A stretch of DNA of 64,000 nt from Methylobacterium sp. E-005. Its GTDB lineage: Bacteria; Pseudomonadota; Alphaproteobacteria; Rhizobiales; Beijerinckiaceae. A model generated the notes under the pieces. That model saw nothing but the letters and a program-made list of their open reading frames with translations, searched no databases and was not told the origin of the DNA. Of the stretch, positions 1-7,594 are shown piece by piece; within the stretch, counting starts at the first letter, position 1, and each line of letters begins with the position of its first letter. Position numbers and translations under genes: made by a program. Location: positions 1-64,000 of the forward strand of contig NZ_JAKSYG010000073.1 in NCBI RefSeq assembly GCF_022829725.1, read 5' to 3'.

Positions 1-1
1 G

Positions 2-313
2 GCGCGCGGCCTGTCGGACTTCGCCGCCGACCCGGCCGGCACCTTCATCTTCCGGTTCGAGCCGGCCAGCGTGGTGCGGCGGCTGAACCCGGGCTCGAAG
101 CTGCTGGGCACGCCCCTGGTCCCGGTGGTGTACCGGATCGACATGCGCGACCCGAACAGCCTGTTCGTGTCCCAGGCGTTCCGGATGCGCAACCGCGACC
201 TGATCTACGTGTCGAACGCGCCGTTCGCTGAGCTGTCGAAGGTGCTCACCGCCTTCAGCGGCGTCACCGGGCCGGTCTCGTCCATCGCCACCGCCTACTA
301 TTACGTGAAGTAA
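2..313 (+). CDS. Polysaccharide export outer-membrane protein (Wza/KpsD type), C-terminal part only
   Basis: Only the last 103 codons are present; the gene begins left of the window. The visible part carries VYRIDMRDPNSLFVSQAF followed by RNRDLIYVSNAP, the typical end of the Poly_export/SLBB family whose members form the outer-membrane channel for capsule or exopolysaccharide. In Wza the segment after this forms the outer-membrane helical barrel. A short tail ending in AYYYVK closes the protein. No other export gene follows directly; the next gene is a solute-binding protein about 150 bases downstream. A KpsE-type inner-membrane export protein lies at 45.0-46.4 kb, but whether both serve the same polysaccharide cannot be told from this window. 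Confidence 0.85.
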   Translation, partial: ARGLSDFAADPAGTFIFRFEPASVVRRLNPGSKLLGTPLVPVVYRIDMRDPNSLFVSQAFRMRNRDLIYVSNAPFAELSKVLTAFSGVTGPVSSIATAYYYVK

Positions 314-463
314 ACGCGGGATGGCGGCCGACAGGTCGCGGAAAAAAATCGCGTTTTCCCGCGTCCTCGCGTATGGGCAACGGGTGCGGTGCGGGAATGC
401 GGCGCGGATGCCGCATGCCTTCCGCCTGTGGTGGCCGCGCGTCAGGATGCCTAGAAGAGCCCG

Positions 464-1600
464 ATGAAGATCGGACGCGTCGTCCCCGCAAGCGGGCCGT
501 TCCGGCCCGCACTGATGTCCCTGGGCCTGTGTGTCGCGCTCCTCCCGGCGGTGCCGGCGAAGGCCGACGTGGTGATCGGCGTGGCGGTCCCGCGCTCGGG
601 ACCCTACGTCGCGGTCGGCGAGCAGGTGCTGCGCGGGGTCGAGGCGGCGGCGCGGGACGCCAACGCCATGGGTGGCCTCGATGGTCAGCCCGTGACCCTC
701 GACGTGCAGGACGATGCCTGCGACTCGAACACCGCGACCGCGGTGGCCAACCATTTCGTGCGCGGGAACGTCCGCCTCGTGGTCGGGCACGTCTGCTCGA
801 ACGCCTCGATCGCCGCCTCCGATATCTATGCCCAGAACGGCGTGGTGATGATCACCGCCGCCTCCGTGGCGGCCCGGCTCACCGACCGGGGGTTGCCGAC
901 CATCTTCCGGGTCTGCGGGCGCGACGACGATCAGGCGCGCCTGTCGGCCGCCGTGCTGGCCGAGCGCTTCCGCGACCGGAAGATCGCGCTGATCCAGGAT
1001 CAGACCCCGGCCTCCCGGGCACTCGCCGCCGCCACCAAGGACAACCTCAACCGGATCGGCGTCAACGAGGCGCTGTCGCTCTCCTTCTCGCCGAGCGACG
1101 CCGACGATGCCGCCCTGGCTGACCGCCTCAAGGGCGCGGGGATCGACGTGGTCTATTACGGCGGCGACGCCGCTGAGATGGGGCGCCTCGTGAAGATCGC
1201 CGCCGACCGGGGTTTCCGCCCACAATGGTTCGGCACCTCGGCCATCGCCACGCCGGATTTCGCCAAGATCGCGGGGCCGGCGAGCAACGGCGTGCTGATG
1301 ACCTTCTACCTCGATCCCAGCCGGCAACCGGCCGCCGCCAGCGTGGTGAAGGCCTTCAAGGCCGAGGGCGTCGACCCGACCGGCTCGACGGTCTACGGCT
1401 ACGCGGCCATGCAGGCGCTGGTGGCGGCCGGCAACTTCGCGCATTCGGTGGAACCGAAGCCGATCGCGCAGACGCTGCACACGGAACGGTTCGACCTCGT
1501 GCTCGGCACGGTCGGGTTCGACGCCAAGGGCGACGTCACCGCCCAGGGCTACGTGCTCTACGTCTGGAAGGACGGGAGTTTCACGCCGGCGGGGAAGTGA
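464..1600 (+). CDS. Branched-chain amino-acid-type ABC transporter substrate-binding protein
   Basis: A 378-residue periplasmic binding protein of the LivJ/LivK family (type I fold). An N-terminal signal peptide with hydrophobic core around residues 17-30 ends at AKA before residue 35. The mature start DVVIGVAVPRSGPYVAVGEQ is the usual first strand and ligand loop of this family, followed by GVEAAARDANAMGG and the disulfide-region pair DDACDSN and GHVCSN. The start ATG is preceded by a purine-rich AGAAGAG. No permease or ATPase genes of a Liv system are adjacent, so it is an orphan binding protein that must pair with components elsewhere or act as a sensor. The ligand is not predictable; amino acids or amides are usual in the family. 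Confidence 0.88.
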   Translation: MKIGRVVPASGPFRPALMSLGLCVALLPAVPAKADVVIGVAVPRSGPYVAVGEQVLRGVEAAARDANAMGGLDGQPVTLDVQDDACDSNTATAVANHFVRGNVRLVVGHVCSNASIAASDIYAQNGVVMITAASVAARLTDRGLPTIFRVCGRDDDQARLSAAVLAERFRDRKIALIQDQTPASRALAAATKDNLNRIGVNEALSLSFSPSDADDAALADRLKGAGIDVVYYGGDAAEMGRLVKIAADRGFRPQWFGTSAIATPDFAKIAGPASNGVLMTFYLDPSRQPAAASVVKAFKAEGVDPTGSTVYGYAAMQALVAAGNFAHSVEPKPIAQTLHTERFDLVLGTVGFDAKGDVTAQGYVLYVWKDGSFTPAGK

Positions 1601-1693
1601 GGCGTTTCCCGCGTCTTCAGGCAGACGCACCCGGGATGCCGCTTCGGCGGGACCGGCGTTGACCGCAGGCATCTGCCGCGCTCTCATCCGGCG

Positions 1694-2263
1694 ATGGAGC
1701 TCGGCGACATCACAATCCGGCGCGCCGTATCGAGCGATGCGGCCACGATCGCAACCCTTCACACGGCCAGTTGGCGCGATGCCTATGCGGCGCTCCTGGA
1801 TCCGACCTACCTCGCCGGCCCGATCGAGGACGAGCGACGCGCCCTGTGGTCGGACCGTCTTGAGCACCCCGACCCGCGCAGAACGACCCTTCTTGCGGAA
1901 ACAGCGGACGCAACGGCGCTCGGCTTCGGATGCGTGTATCGCGATCTCGATCCGGCCTGGGGCAGTCTGATCGATAATCTGCATGTCGACCCCCAGAGGC
2001 GCGGGCAGCGTATCGGGTCCCATCTCATGGAGGCGGTCGCCCGCTGCGTCGAAACGAATGCAGAGCTCAGTGGCATCCACCTCTGGGTGTTCGAGGCCAA
2101 TGAAGCGGCGCTACGATTCTATATTCGGTTGGGCGGCGAAGTCGTGGAACGCAGCGCGTCGCAAGTGCCCACCTCCAGAGGGCGGACAATCCTGCGCGTC
2201 TTCTGGCCGGACATTGCCGTGCTGGCGGCCTGTCCCGGACAGGTGGAGCGAAGGGGAGCCTGA
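1694..2263 (+). CDS. GNAT family N-acetyltransferase
   Basis: A 189-residue GCN5-related acetyltransferase. The N-terminus ITIRRAVSSDAATIATLHTASWRDAY is the classic alpha1 region of PhnO/RimI-like enzymes. The acetyl-CoA pyrophosphate-binding loop is RRGQRIG at residues 102-108, directly after the beta4 strand LIDNLHVDP. The WVFEANEAALRFY stretch near residues 135-147 is the usual motif B, where the tyrosine acts as general acid. The substrate is unknown; the family acetylates small amines or protein N-termini. The gene stands alone on the plus strand, with only a weak ribosome site before its ATG. Confidence 0.85.
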   Translation: MELGDITIRRAVSSDAATIATLHTASWRDAYAALLDPTYLAGPIEDERRALWSDRLEHPDPRRTTLLAETADATALGFGCVYRDLDPAWGSLIDNLHVDPQRRGQRIGSHLMEAVARCVETNAELSGIHLWVFEANEAALRFYIRLGGEVVERSASQVPTSRGRTILRVFWPDIAVLAACPGQVERRGA

Positions 2264-2492
2264 TCCGGGATCCAGCACAGGAAGCGCCGCGCCAGCGGTT
2301 CAGGTCGATCCGGATCGACGCGTCGCGATGTTTTACGCGGGTTCCCGGGCTGCCTGCCGCTGTCGCGGCATGTGCCCGGACAGGGAGGCCGTGCAGGTCG
2401 GCGCGACGCCATGGCACGGGCCTCAACCCAACCCCTAGAAACAGCTGGGTCGCGATCTTTTCCGGGCCCAGGACAGCGCCATGGCCGACGTC

Positions 2493-3074
2493 TCAGGGGC
2501 GAGCAACGCAGGCCTCCGCCGCGTCAACCTCCGCCCCGCGCCCCAGCCCACGCAGCAGCTCGGCGAGGTGCGGCCGCACCTGCAACTGCAGCGCGTGGAG
2601 CTGCCGGACCGCCTCGCTGAGACGACCCCCCCGGCCGAGCTGCGCGTCCGCGAAACCGATCATCCTGGCGTTGGGCCAAGCCGGCTCGCGCAGGGCGTGC
2701 AGCCGCGCCACCAGGGCATCGGCCGGAACCTCCGGATCCCCCTGCGCGAACAGCATCAGCAGCGCCGCGGTGGAGCGCGACAGTCCGTAATGGCAATGCA
2801 CCAGCAGGTGGGCCGCGCCATCGAGCTGCCGCCCGAAGGCGAGGATCGCCGCGACATCCTCGGGCCCGGGCGGCACGAGGCCCTCACCGGGGCCGAGGCA
2901 GTCGTGGAAGCGCAGCGTCGTGCGGGCATGGGCGCCGTAGGCTGCAAAAGCCTCCGGATCCGGTGTGCCGGGGTCGAGCAGCGACAGGACGTGGCTGACG
3001 CCGCGCGTCCCATGGCCGGCCAGTTCCTCAAGGCCGCAGACGGTATGCAGGGTGACGGAGGGGCTGGATTCCAT
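2493..3074 (-). CDS. Dual-specificity/tyrosine phosphatase-like protein
   Basis: A 193-residue cytoplasmic protein with the cysteine phosphatase P-loop HCHYGLSRS at residues 93-101, matching HCxxGxSRS with Cys94 as predicted nucleophile and Arg100 binding phosphate. FHDCLGP near residues 57-63 is placed where the general-acid aspartate of dual-specificity phosphatases lies. The family dephosphorylates proteins or small phosphorylated molecules; the substrate is unknown. The gene is transcribed opposite to both neighbours and is probably monocistronic. Alternative: an atypical phosphatase of the rhizobial protein-tyrosine-phosphatase-like group often annotated as hypothetical. Confidence 0.8.
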   Translation of the reverse strand: MESSPSVTLHTVCGLEELAGHGTRGVSHVLSLLDPGTPDPEAFAAYGAHARTTLRFHDCLGPGEGLVPPGPEDVAAILAFGRQLDGAAHLLVHCHYGLSRSTAALLMLFAQGDPEVPADALVARLHALREPAWPNARMIGFADAQLGRGGRLSEAVRQLHALQLQVRPHLAELLRGLGRGAEVDAAEACVARP

Positions 3075-3222
3075 CCCCGGCGCCTAGCACGGTCGGTCGT
3101 CCGTTTCGAGCGGCGACGGAACTGCCGCCGCCGCCCGCGGCTTTCGAGAACCGGCGCGGACATGCTAGCTGCAGCCGGCGAATCCGCGCCGGACGGACAT
3201 CACACGCTCGGACGAGATCCCG

Positions 3223-4347
3223 TTGGACGACACGCTTATCGCGCACCCCTCGAAGGCCGGAACACGGCGTACCCTCCTGGCGACCGGCCTCGGGGCAGCC
3301 ATCGCCGCGCCGCTGACCGCTCCGGCCCGGGCCGATGACGCGCCGGAACTGCACTGGCGCCTGTCCTCGGCCTACGCCAAGTCCCTCGACATCCTGTTCG
3401 GCGCCTCCGAGACGCTCAGCCGGATCGTCGCCGAGGCCACGGACGGCCGTTTCCAGATCCGGGTGCAGGGTCCCGGCGAGCCGGTTCCCGCGGAGGGGCT
3501 CCTGGACGCCGTCGCGGCCGGCACCGTCGAGATGGGCCACGGGCCGGCCACGCTGGGCATGGCCAAGGATCCGACCTTCGCGCTTGCGACTGCCGTGCCG
3601 TTCGGCCTCAACGCACGCGGCGCCGCCTCGTGGTGGCTGGCCGGTGGTGCCGCCGAACTCTTCGCCGAAGTCTTCGCGAAGGCCAACCTGGTCTGCCTGC
3701 CGGGGGGCAACACCGGTGCCCAGATGGGCGGCTGGTTCCGCCGCGAGATCAAGAGTCTCGCCGATCTGCAGGGGCTCAAGTTCCGGATCGACGGCATGGG
3801 CGGGCAGGTGCTCACCAAGTTCGGCGTCCAGCCGCAGACGATTCCCGGGCCCGAGATCTACGCGGCCTTGGAGTCGAAGAAGATCGACGCCGCCGAGTGG
3901 ATCGGCCCCTACGACGATGAGCGCCTCGGGCTCCAGAAGGTCGCGCCGGTCTATCATTATCCCGGCTTCTGGGAGGGCGGCGCGATGCTGCACTTCTGGT
4001 TCAACGCCGAGGCGTGGAAGGGGCTGCCGAAATCCTATCAGGCCGTCCTGCGGGCTGCCGCCGCGCAGGTCGGCGCCGAGGTGCAGGCCAAGTACGATGC
4101 GCGCAACCCGCAGGCCCTGCGCCGGCTGGTCGCCGGTGGCGCGCTGCTGCGGCCCTTCCCCCAGGACGTGATGGAGGCCGCCCTCAGGAACGCCAACGAC
4201 GTCTACGGCGAGATCGCCGCCAAGAACGGCGACTTCCGCCGGGTCTACGAGGCGATGCGCACCTTCCGGAACGAAGAGTATCTCTGGTTCCAGGTGGCGG
4301 AATACACCTACGACAACTTCATGATCCGGGCCCGCGCACGGGGGTAG
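3223..4347 (+). CDS. TRAP transporter solute-binding protein (DctP family)
   Basis: A 374-residue periplasmic receptor of the DctP/TAXI-like TRAP family. A twin-arginine-type leader TRRTLLATG at residues 14-22, a hydrophobic stretch and ARA near residue 37 indicate export, probably by Tat. The mature part has the family landmarks: WRLSSAYAKSLDILFGA, the arginine-bearing FRIDGMGGQVLTKFGV (the conserved Arg clamps a carboxylate), and the ESKKIDAAEWIGPYDD loop of the mannitol/lactate-type subgroup. The start used is TTG; no in-frame ATG lies close by. No DctQ or DctM membrane subunits are adjacent, so it is an orphan receptor. The ligand is probably an organic acid, by family only. Confidence 0.87.
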   Translation: MDDTLIAHPSKAGTRRTLLATGLGAAIAAPLTAPARADDAPELHWRLSSAYAKSLDILFGASETLSRIVAEATDGRFQIRVQGPGEPVPAEGLLDAVAAGTVEMGHGPATLGMAKDPTFALATAVPFGLNARGAASWWLAGGAAELFAEVFAKANLVCLPGGNTGAQMGGWFRREIKSLADLQGLKFRIDGMGGQVLTKFGVQPQTIPGPEIYAALESKKIDAAEWIGPYDDERLGLQKVAPVYHYPGFWEGGAMLHFWFNAEAWKGLPKSYQAVLRAAAAQVGAEVQAKYDARNPQALRRLVAGGALLRPFPQDVMEAALRNANDVYGEIAAKNGDFRRVYEAMRTFRNEEYLWFQVAEYTYDNFMIRARARG

Positions 4348-4414
4348 GGCCGGTCCTCGTCCCTTGTCACAAGCCGGCGCCGCCTTCCCGGACCGCGGGA
4401 ATCCCAGCCCGCGT

Positions 4415-4530
4415 CCTCATCCTGAGGTGCCGGAGCGCAGCGGAGGCCCCGAAGGAGCCCTCCGGTCAGCACCGCGATCCCTGGAGCTCTCCTTCGAGGC
4501 CCGGTGACGCGGCCACCTCAGGATGAGGGG
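4415..4530. repeat. Dispersed intergenic repeat with inverted CTCATCCTGAGG ends (copy 1)
   Basis: The element begins with CTCATCCTGAGGTG and ends with the reverse complement CACCTCAGGATGAGG, giving a long-armed imperfect hairpin of about 115 bases. The interior has GCGCAGCGGAGGCC and further short inverted segments. A second copy with the same ends lies at 20275-20388. It sits between the convergent ends of the TRAP receptor gene and ndh, where it may act as a bidirectional terminator. Its structure resembles a non-autonomous palindromic repeat; no coding capacity is seen. Confidence 0.7.
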
Positions 4531-4570
4531 AGAGGGGGCCACGGGAGTCCTGCGCGTCGAGAAGACCGCC

Positions 4571-5902
4571 CTAATGCAGCTTCACCCGCGGCTCGGTGCG
4601 GCGGGTGAGGGCGCGTGCGAGGGTGTCGAGGGCCGTCTTGGCGGTGCCGTGCAGCGCCTGCTCGTGCATCTTGTAGAGCGAGCGGTACATCATCCGGGCG
4701 AACAGCCCGGCGATCAGCATGTTCTTGCCGCGCACGAAGCCCATCAGGCTGCCGACCGTCGAGTACTCGCCGAGCGAGACCAGTGAGCCGAAATCCTTGT
4801 ACTTGAAGGGCTTGAGCGGCTTGCCGTCGATCTTGGCTTGAATCTGGCCGACGAGGTGGCTCGCCTGCTGGTGGGCGGCCTGCGCGCGCGGCGGCACCGG
4901 CGTGTCCGAGCCGACCTCGACCAGATAGGCGCAATCGCCCAGCGCGAAAATGTCGGGGTCCCGGGTCGTTTGCAGGGTCGGGGTCACCACGAGCTGGTTG
5001 GTGCGCGTCGTCTCCAGGCCGCCGATGCCCTGGAGGAAGGGGGGCGCCTTCACGCCCGCCGCCCAGACCACCAGCTCCGAGGGGATGAAGGTGCCGTCGG
5101 CGAGCTGCACGCCATCGGCCCGCACCTCGGTCACCCGGGCCTTCACGCGGACATCGACGCCGATCTTGTTGAGGAGCTGCATCACCTCGACCGAGAGGCG
5201 CTGCGGCACCGCCGGCAGGATCCGGTCGGCGGCCTCCACCAGGGTGATGCGGATGTCCTTGCCGGGATCGATCTTGTCGAGACCGGTGGAGACCACATGG
5301 CGCAGGGTCCGGTGCAACTCGGCGGCGAGCTCGGTGCCGGTGGCGCCGGCGCCGATCACCGTGACGTGGAGCTGCCCGGGGCGGACCGGGCCGGCCTGCG
5401 TGTGGGCCCGCAGGGACGCGTTGACGAGGCGCTGGTGGAAGCGGACCGCCTGATCCTGGGTGTCGAGCGCGATGGCGTGCTCGGCGACGCCGGGCGTGCC
5501 GAAATCGTTGGTGGTGGAGCCCACCGCCATCACCAGCGTGTCGTAGGGAACCGCGCGCTCCGGCGTGACCTCGCGGCCCTCGGCGTCGTGGCTCGCCGCG
5601 AGCTGGATCGTGTGAGCCTCCCGGTCGAGCCCGGTCATGCGCCCGATCCGGTAGCGGAAGCCGTGCATGTGCGCGTGGTGCAGGTAATCGACGGCGTGGT
5701 GGCCGACGTCGAGGCTGCCGGCCGCGACCTCGTGGAGCAGCGGCTTCCAGATATGCGTGCGGGCGCGGTCCACCAGCGTGACGTGGGCCCGCTTGCCCCG
5801 CCCGAGCTTGTCGCCGAGCTTCGTCACCAGCTGGAGGCCGGCGGCGCCGCCGCCCACCACGACGACGCGATGCAGACCTGACTCGTTCTCGACGGATGCC
5901 AT
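4571..5902 (-). CDS. ndh: Type II NADH dehydrogenase (NDH-2)
   Basis: A 443-residue single-subunit NADH:quinone oxidoreductase, a membrane-associated flavoprotein that oxidises NADH without proton pumping. The first dinucleotide fold VVVVGGGAAGLQLV (FAD) lies near residues 13-26, the second, VTVIGAGATGTELAAEL (NADH), near residue 185, and the third FAD motif IFALGDCAYL near residue 320. The C-terminal part has the family feature PVPPRAQAAHQQASHL and a weakly amphipathic tail that would anchor it peripherally to the inner membrane. The ATG at 5902 has GGAAAGAG ten bases upstream; an in-frame GTG at 5908 is too close to that site. In a methylotroph it can rebalance NADH independently of complex I. 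Confidence 0.92.
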   Translation of the reverse strand: MASVENESGLHRVVVVGGGAAGLQLVTKLGDKLGRGKRAHVTLVDRARTHIWKPLLHEVAAGSLDVGHHAVDYLHHAHMHGFRYRIGRMTGLDREAHTIQLAASHDAEGREVTPERAVPYDTLVMAVGSTTNDFGTPGVAEHAIALDTQDQAVRFHQRLVNASLRAHTQAGPVRPGQLHVTVIGAGATGTELAAELHRTLRHVVSTGLDKIDPGKDIRITLVEAADRILPAVPQRLSVEVMQLLNKIGVDVRVKARVTEVRADGVQLADGTFIPSELVVWAAGVKAPPFLQGIGGLETTRTNQLVVTPTLQTTRDPDIFALGDCAYLVEVGSDTPVPPRAQAAHQQASHLVGQIQAKIDGKPLKPFKYKDFGSLVSLGEYSTVGSLMGFVRGKNMLIAGLFARMMYRSLYKMHEQALHGTAKTALDTLARALTRRTEPRVKLH

Positions 5903-5987
5903 CGACACTCTTTCCGCTCCCGCACCGGGATTAAAACGCCGGCCTGCTTACACGGGCCGGGTGTCCGATTGCCACATCTGCCTCATC

Positions 5988-6018
5988 AGGGCACGCGTGA
6001 CGCATCCACGCGTGCCCT
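5988..6018 (-). terminator. Stem-loop between maiA-like gene and ndh
   Basis: AGGGCACGCGT and ACGCGTGCCCT form a perfect 11-bp stem around a 9-base loop, 18 bases past the maiA-like stop. No T run follows, so it may be a non-canonical terminator or an mRNA-stabilising hairpin separating the two minus-strand genes. Confidence 0.5.
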
Positions 6019-6035
6019 GGGACGTGCGTTTTGGG

Positions 6036-6683
6036 TCACGCCTCCGGGGCGCCGGGCTGACGGAGGGGGTGCGCCTCGGCCACCGCCGGCAGGGCGAGAC
6101 ATGCGGCGGCGATCCGCCCGACCGTCGGATAGGCCGCCGTGTCCACGCCGAAGATGCCGGTGCCGACCCAGAGGCTGACGAGGCAGAGATCGGCGTGGCT
6201 CACCGCATCGCCCTGGCAGAACTGGCCGGTCCCAGGCTCCCGGGTGAGCCGCGCCTCGAGCGTCCGCAGGCCGGTCTCGAAGGCGTTGCGCAGGAAGTCG
6301 AGCATCCGCTCCCGGGGCAGGTCGTAATGCTCCATCAGGAAATTGCGGACCCGCGGCACGTAGAGGGGGTGCGTGTCGCAGGCCACCACCTGCGCCAGGG
6401 AGCGTGCCCGCGCCCGCGCCTTGGGCTCCTCGGGCAGGAGGCGCACGCCACCCTTGGTCTCCTCCAGATAGTCGAGGATCGCGAGCGACTGGGTGAGCGG
6501 CGGCCCGTCGCCGTCGAACAGGGCCGGCACCGCCCCCTGCGGGTTGATCGCCCGGAAGTCCGGCTTGTGCTGATCGCCCGCGTCGAGGTCGATGAAGGTC
6601 TCCTCGTAGGGGATCTCCTTCAGCTTGAGCGCGATCCGCACCCGGAAGGCGGCGGCCGAGCGCCAGTTGCCGTACATGTGCAT
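6036..6683 (-). CDS. Zeta-class glutathione S-transferase / maleylacetoacetate isomerase-like
   Basis: A 215-residue GST with the N-terminal thioredoxin-like domain NWRSAAAFRVRIALKLKEIP, where the Ser/Ala-rich loop and RVRIAL are hallmarks of zeta-class enzymes such as maleylacetoacetate isomerase (tyrosine degradation, cis-trans isomerisation with glutathione). INPQGAVPAL and LTQSLAILDYLEE are the conserved cis-proline and glutathione gamma-glutamyl sites. The zeta motif SSCSxRVRIAL is changed to SAAAFRVRIAL, so the catalytic serine/cysteine pair is partly missing and the exact reaction is uncertain. I chose the ATG at 6683 (HMYGNW start); the reading frame stays open 34 codons further upstream but that part has no homology-like content. 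Confidence 0.82.
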   Translation of the reverse strand: MHMYGNWRSAAAFRVRIALKLKEIPYEETFIDLDAGDQHKPDFRAINPQGAVPALFDGDGPPLTQSLAILDYLEETKGGVRLLPEEPKARARARSLAQVVACDTHPLYVPRVRNFLMEHYDLPRERMLDFLRNAFETGLRTLEARLTREPGTGQFCQGDAVSHADLCLVSLWVGTGIFGVDTAAYPTVGRIAAACLALPAVAEAHPLRQPGAPEA

Positions 6684-6814
6684 GGGAGGATCTCCGAGGG
6701 TGCGGAGAGCACAGCCGAGTTTGCGCCCCGCCGCAAGGGGGGCGCGCGACCGCCTGGGGGCGACAACGGGAAACGGCGGGCCCATATCGGAGACCTGTCC
6801 CGGAGACCCGATCC

Positions 6815-7372
6815 ATGGCCGACCAGCCCGCCCCGCGCGCCTTCATCCCCCTGTCGATCGCGGTGCTCACCGTGTCGGACACCCGCCGCCCCGAGGATGA
6901 CCGCTCCGGCGACACGCTGGCCCAGCGCCTCACGGAGGCGGGCCACCGGCTCGCGGCCCGGTCCATCGTGCCGGACGAGATCCCGGCGATCCGGGGGCAG
7001 GTCGAGGTGTGGCTGCGCGATCCGGGCGTCGATGTGGTGCTGACCACCGGCGGCACGGGCTTCACCGGGCGCGACGTGACCCCGGAGGCGCTGGAGCCCC
7101 TGTTCGAGAAGCGCATGGACGGCTTTTCCGCCATCTTCCACCGCATCTCCTACGAGAAGATCGGGACCTCGACCCTACAGTCCCGCGCCACCGCGGGGGT
7201 CGCGCGGGCGACCTACGTGTTCGTGCTTCCGGGCTCGCCCGGTGCCTGCCGGGACGCCTGGGACGGGATCCTGGCGCAGCAGCTCGATTACCGGCACCGG
7301 CCCTGCAACTTCGTGGAGATCATGCCGCGGCTCGACGAGCATCTGCGGCGGGGGGCGAGCATCGCGGTGTGA
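6815..7372 (+). CDS. moaB: Molybdenum cofactor biosynthesis protein B (MoaB/Mog family)
   Basis: A 185-residue MoaB-type protein. The hallmark molybdopterin-binding loop TTGGTGFTGRDVTPEA lies at residues 77-92, SDTR at residues 21-24 and LPGSPGACRDAWDGIL near the end. The family adenylylates molybdopterin before molybdate insertion (MogA role) or is a paralogue with regulatory function. GGAGA lies upstream of the ATG. It is divergent from the GST-like gene by about 130 bases, which must hold both promoters. Molybdoenzymes such as formate dehydrogenase are central to methylotrophs, a plausible but inferred link. Confidence 0.9.
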   Translation: MADQPAPRAFIPLSIAVLTVSDTRRPEDDRSGDTLAQRLTEAGHRLAARSIVPDEIPAIRGQVEVWLRDPGVDVVLTTGGTGFTGRDVTPEALEPLFEKRMDGFSAIFHRISYEKIGTSTLQSRATAGVARATYVFVLPGSPGACRDAWDGILAQQLDYRHRPCNFVEIMPRLDEHLRRGASIAV

Positions 7373-7445
7373 GGCGCGACGCTGTTCCTCTCCTGCAAAG
7401 GGCTGGCGGATTCACATCGCCCGCCGCGCTGACGAAGGCCGCAGT

Positions 7446-7536
7446 TCCCCCTCGCCCCGCTTCGGCTCCGCCTTCGCTTCCCGTACGGACGACAAGGTCC
7501 GTACGGGCCTCTCCCCGCAAGCGGGAAGAGGGGGAC
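7446..7536. repeat. GC-rich dispersed hairpin repeat at convergent gene ends
   Basis: Between moaB and the permease gene. It contains a perfect 11-bp stem, CCCGTACGGAC with GTCCGTACGGG (7480-7507), then CCCGC-AA-GCGGG, flanked by C-rich and G-rich ends (CCCCCTCGCCCC near 7447, GAGGGGGA near 7528). It resembles the CCTCCCC/GGGGAGG repeats at 16521 and 18466. Position suggests termination for both converging genes. No coding content is visible in the 220-base gap. Confidence 0.55.
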
Positions 7537-7594
7537 TTGCGGTCCGTTCTGCGATGCGTTCGGCCTCGAATCCCGCCCCAGGTCCCGTACGATG

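Noticed and set aside
3028..3993. Long minus-strand open frame opposite the TRAP receptor gene
   Set aside because: It is the antisense shadow of a clear gene; the protein is Arg/Gly/His-rich without any family pattern, as expected in high-GC DNA.
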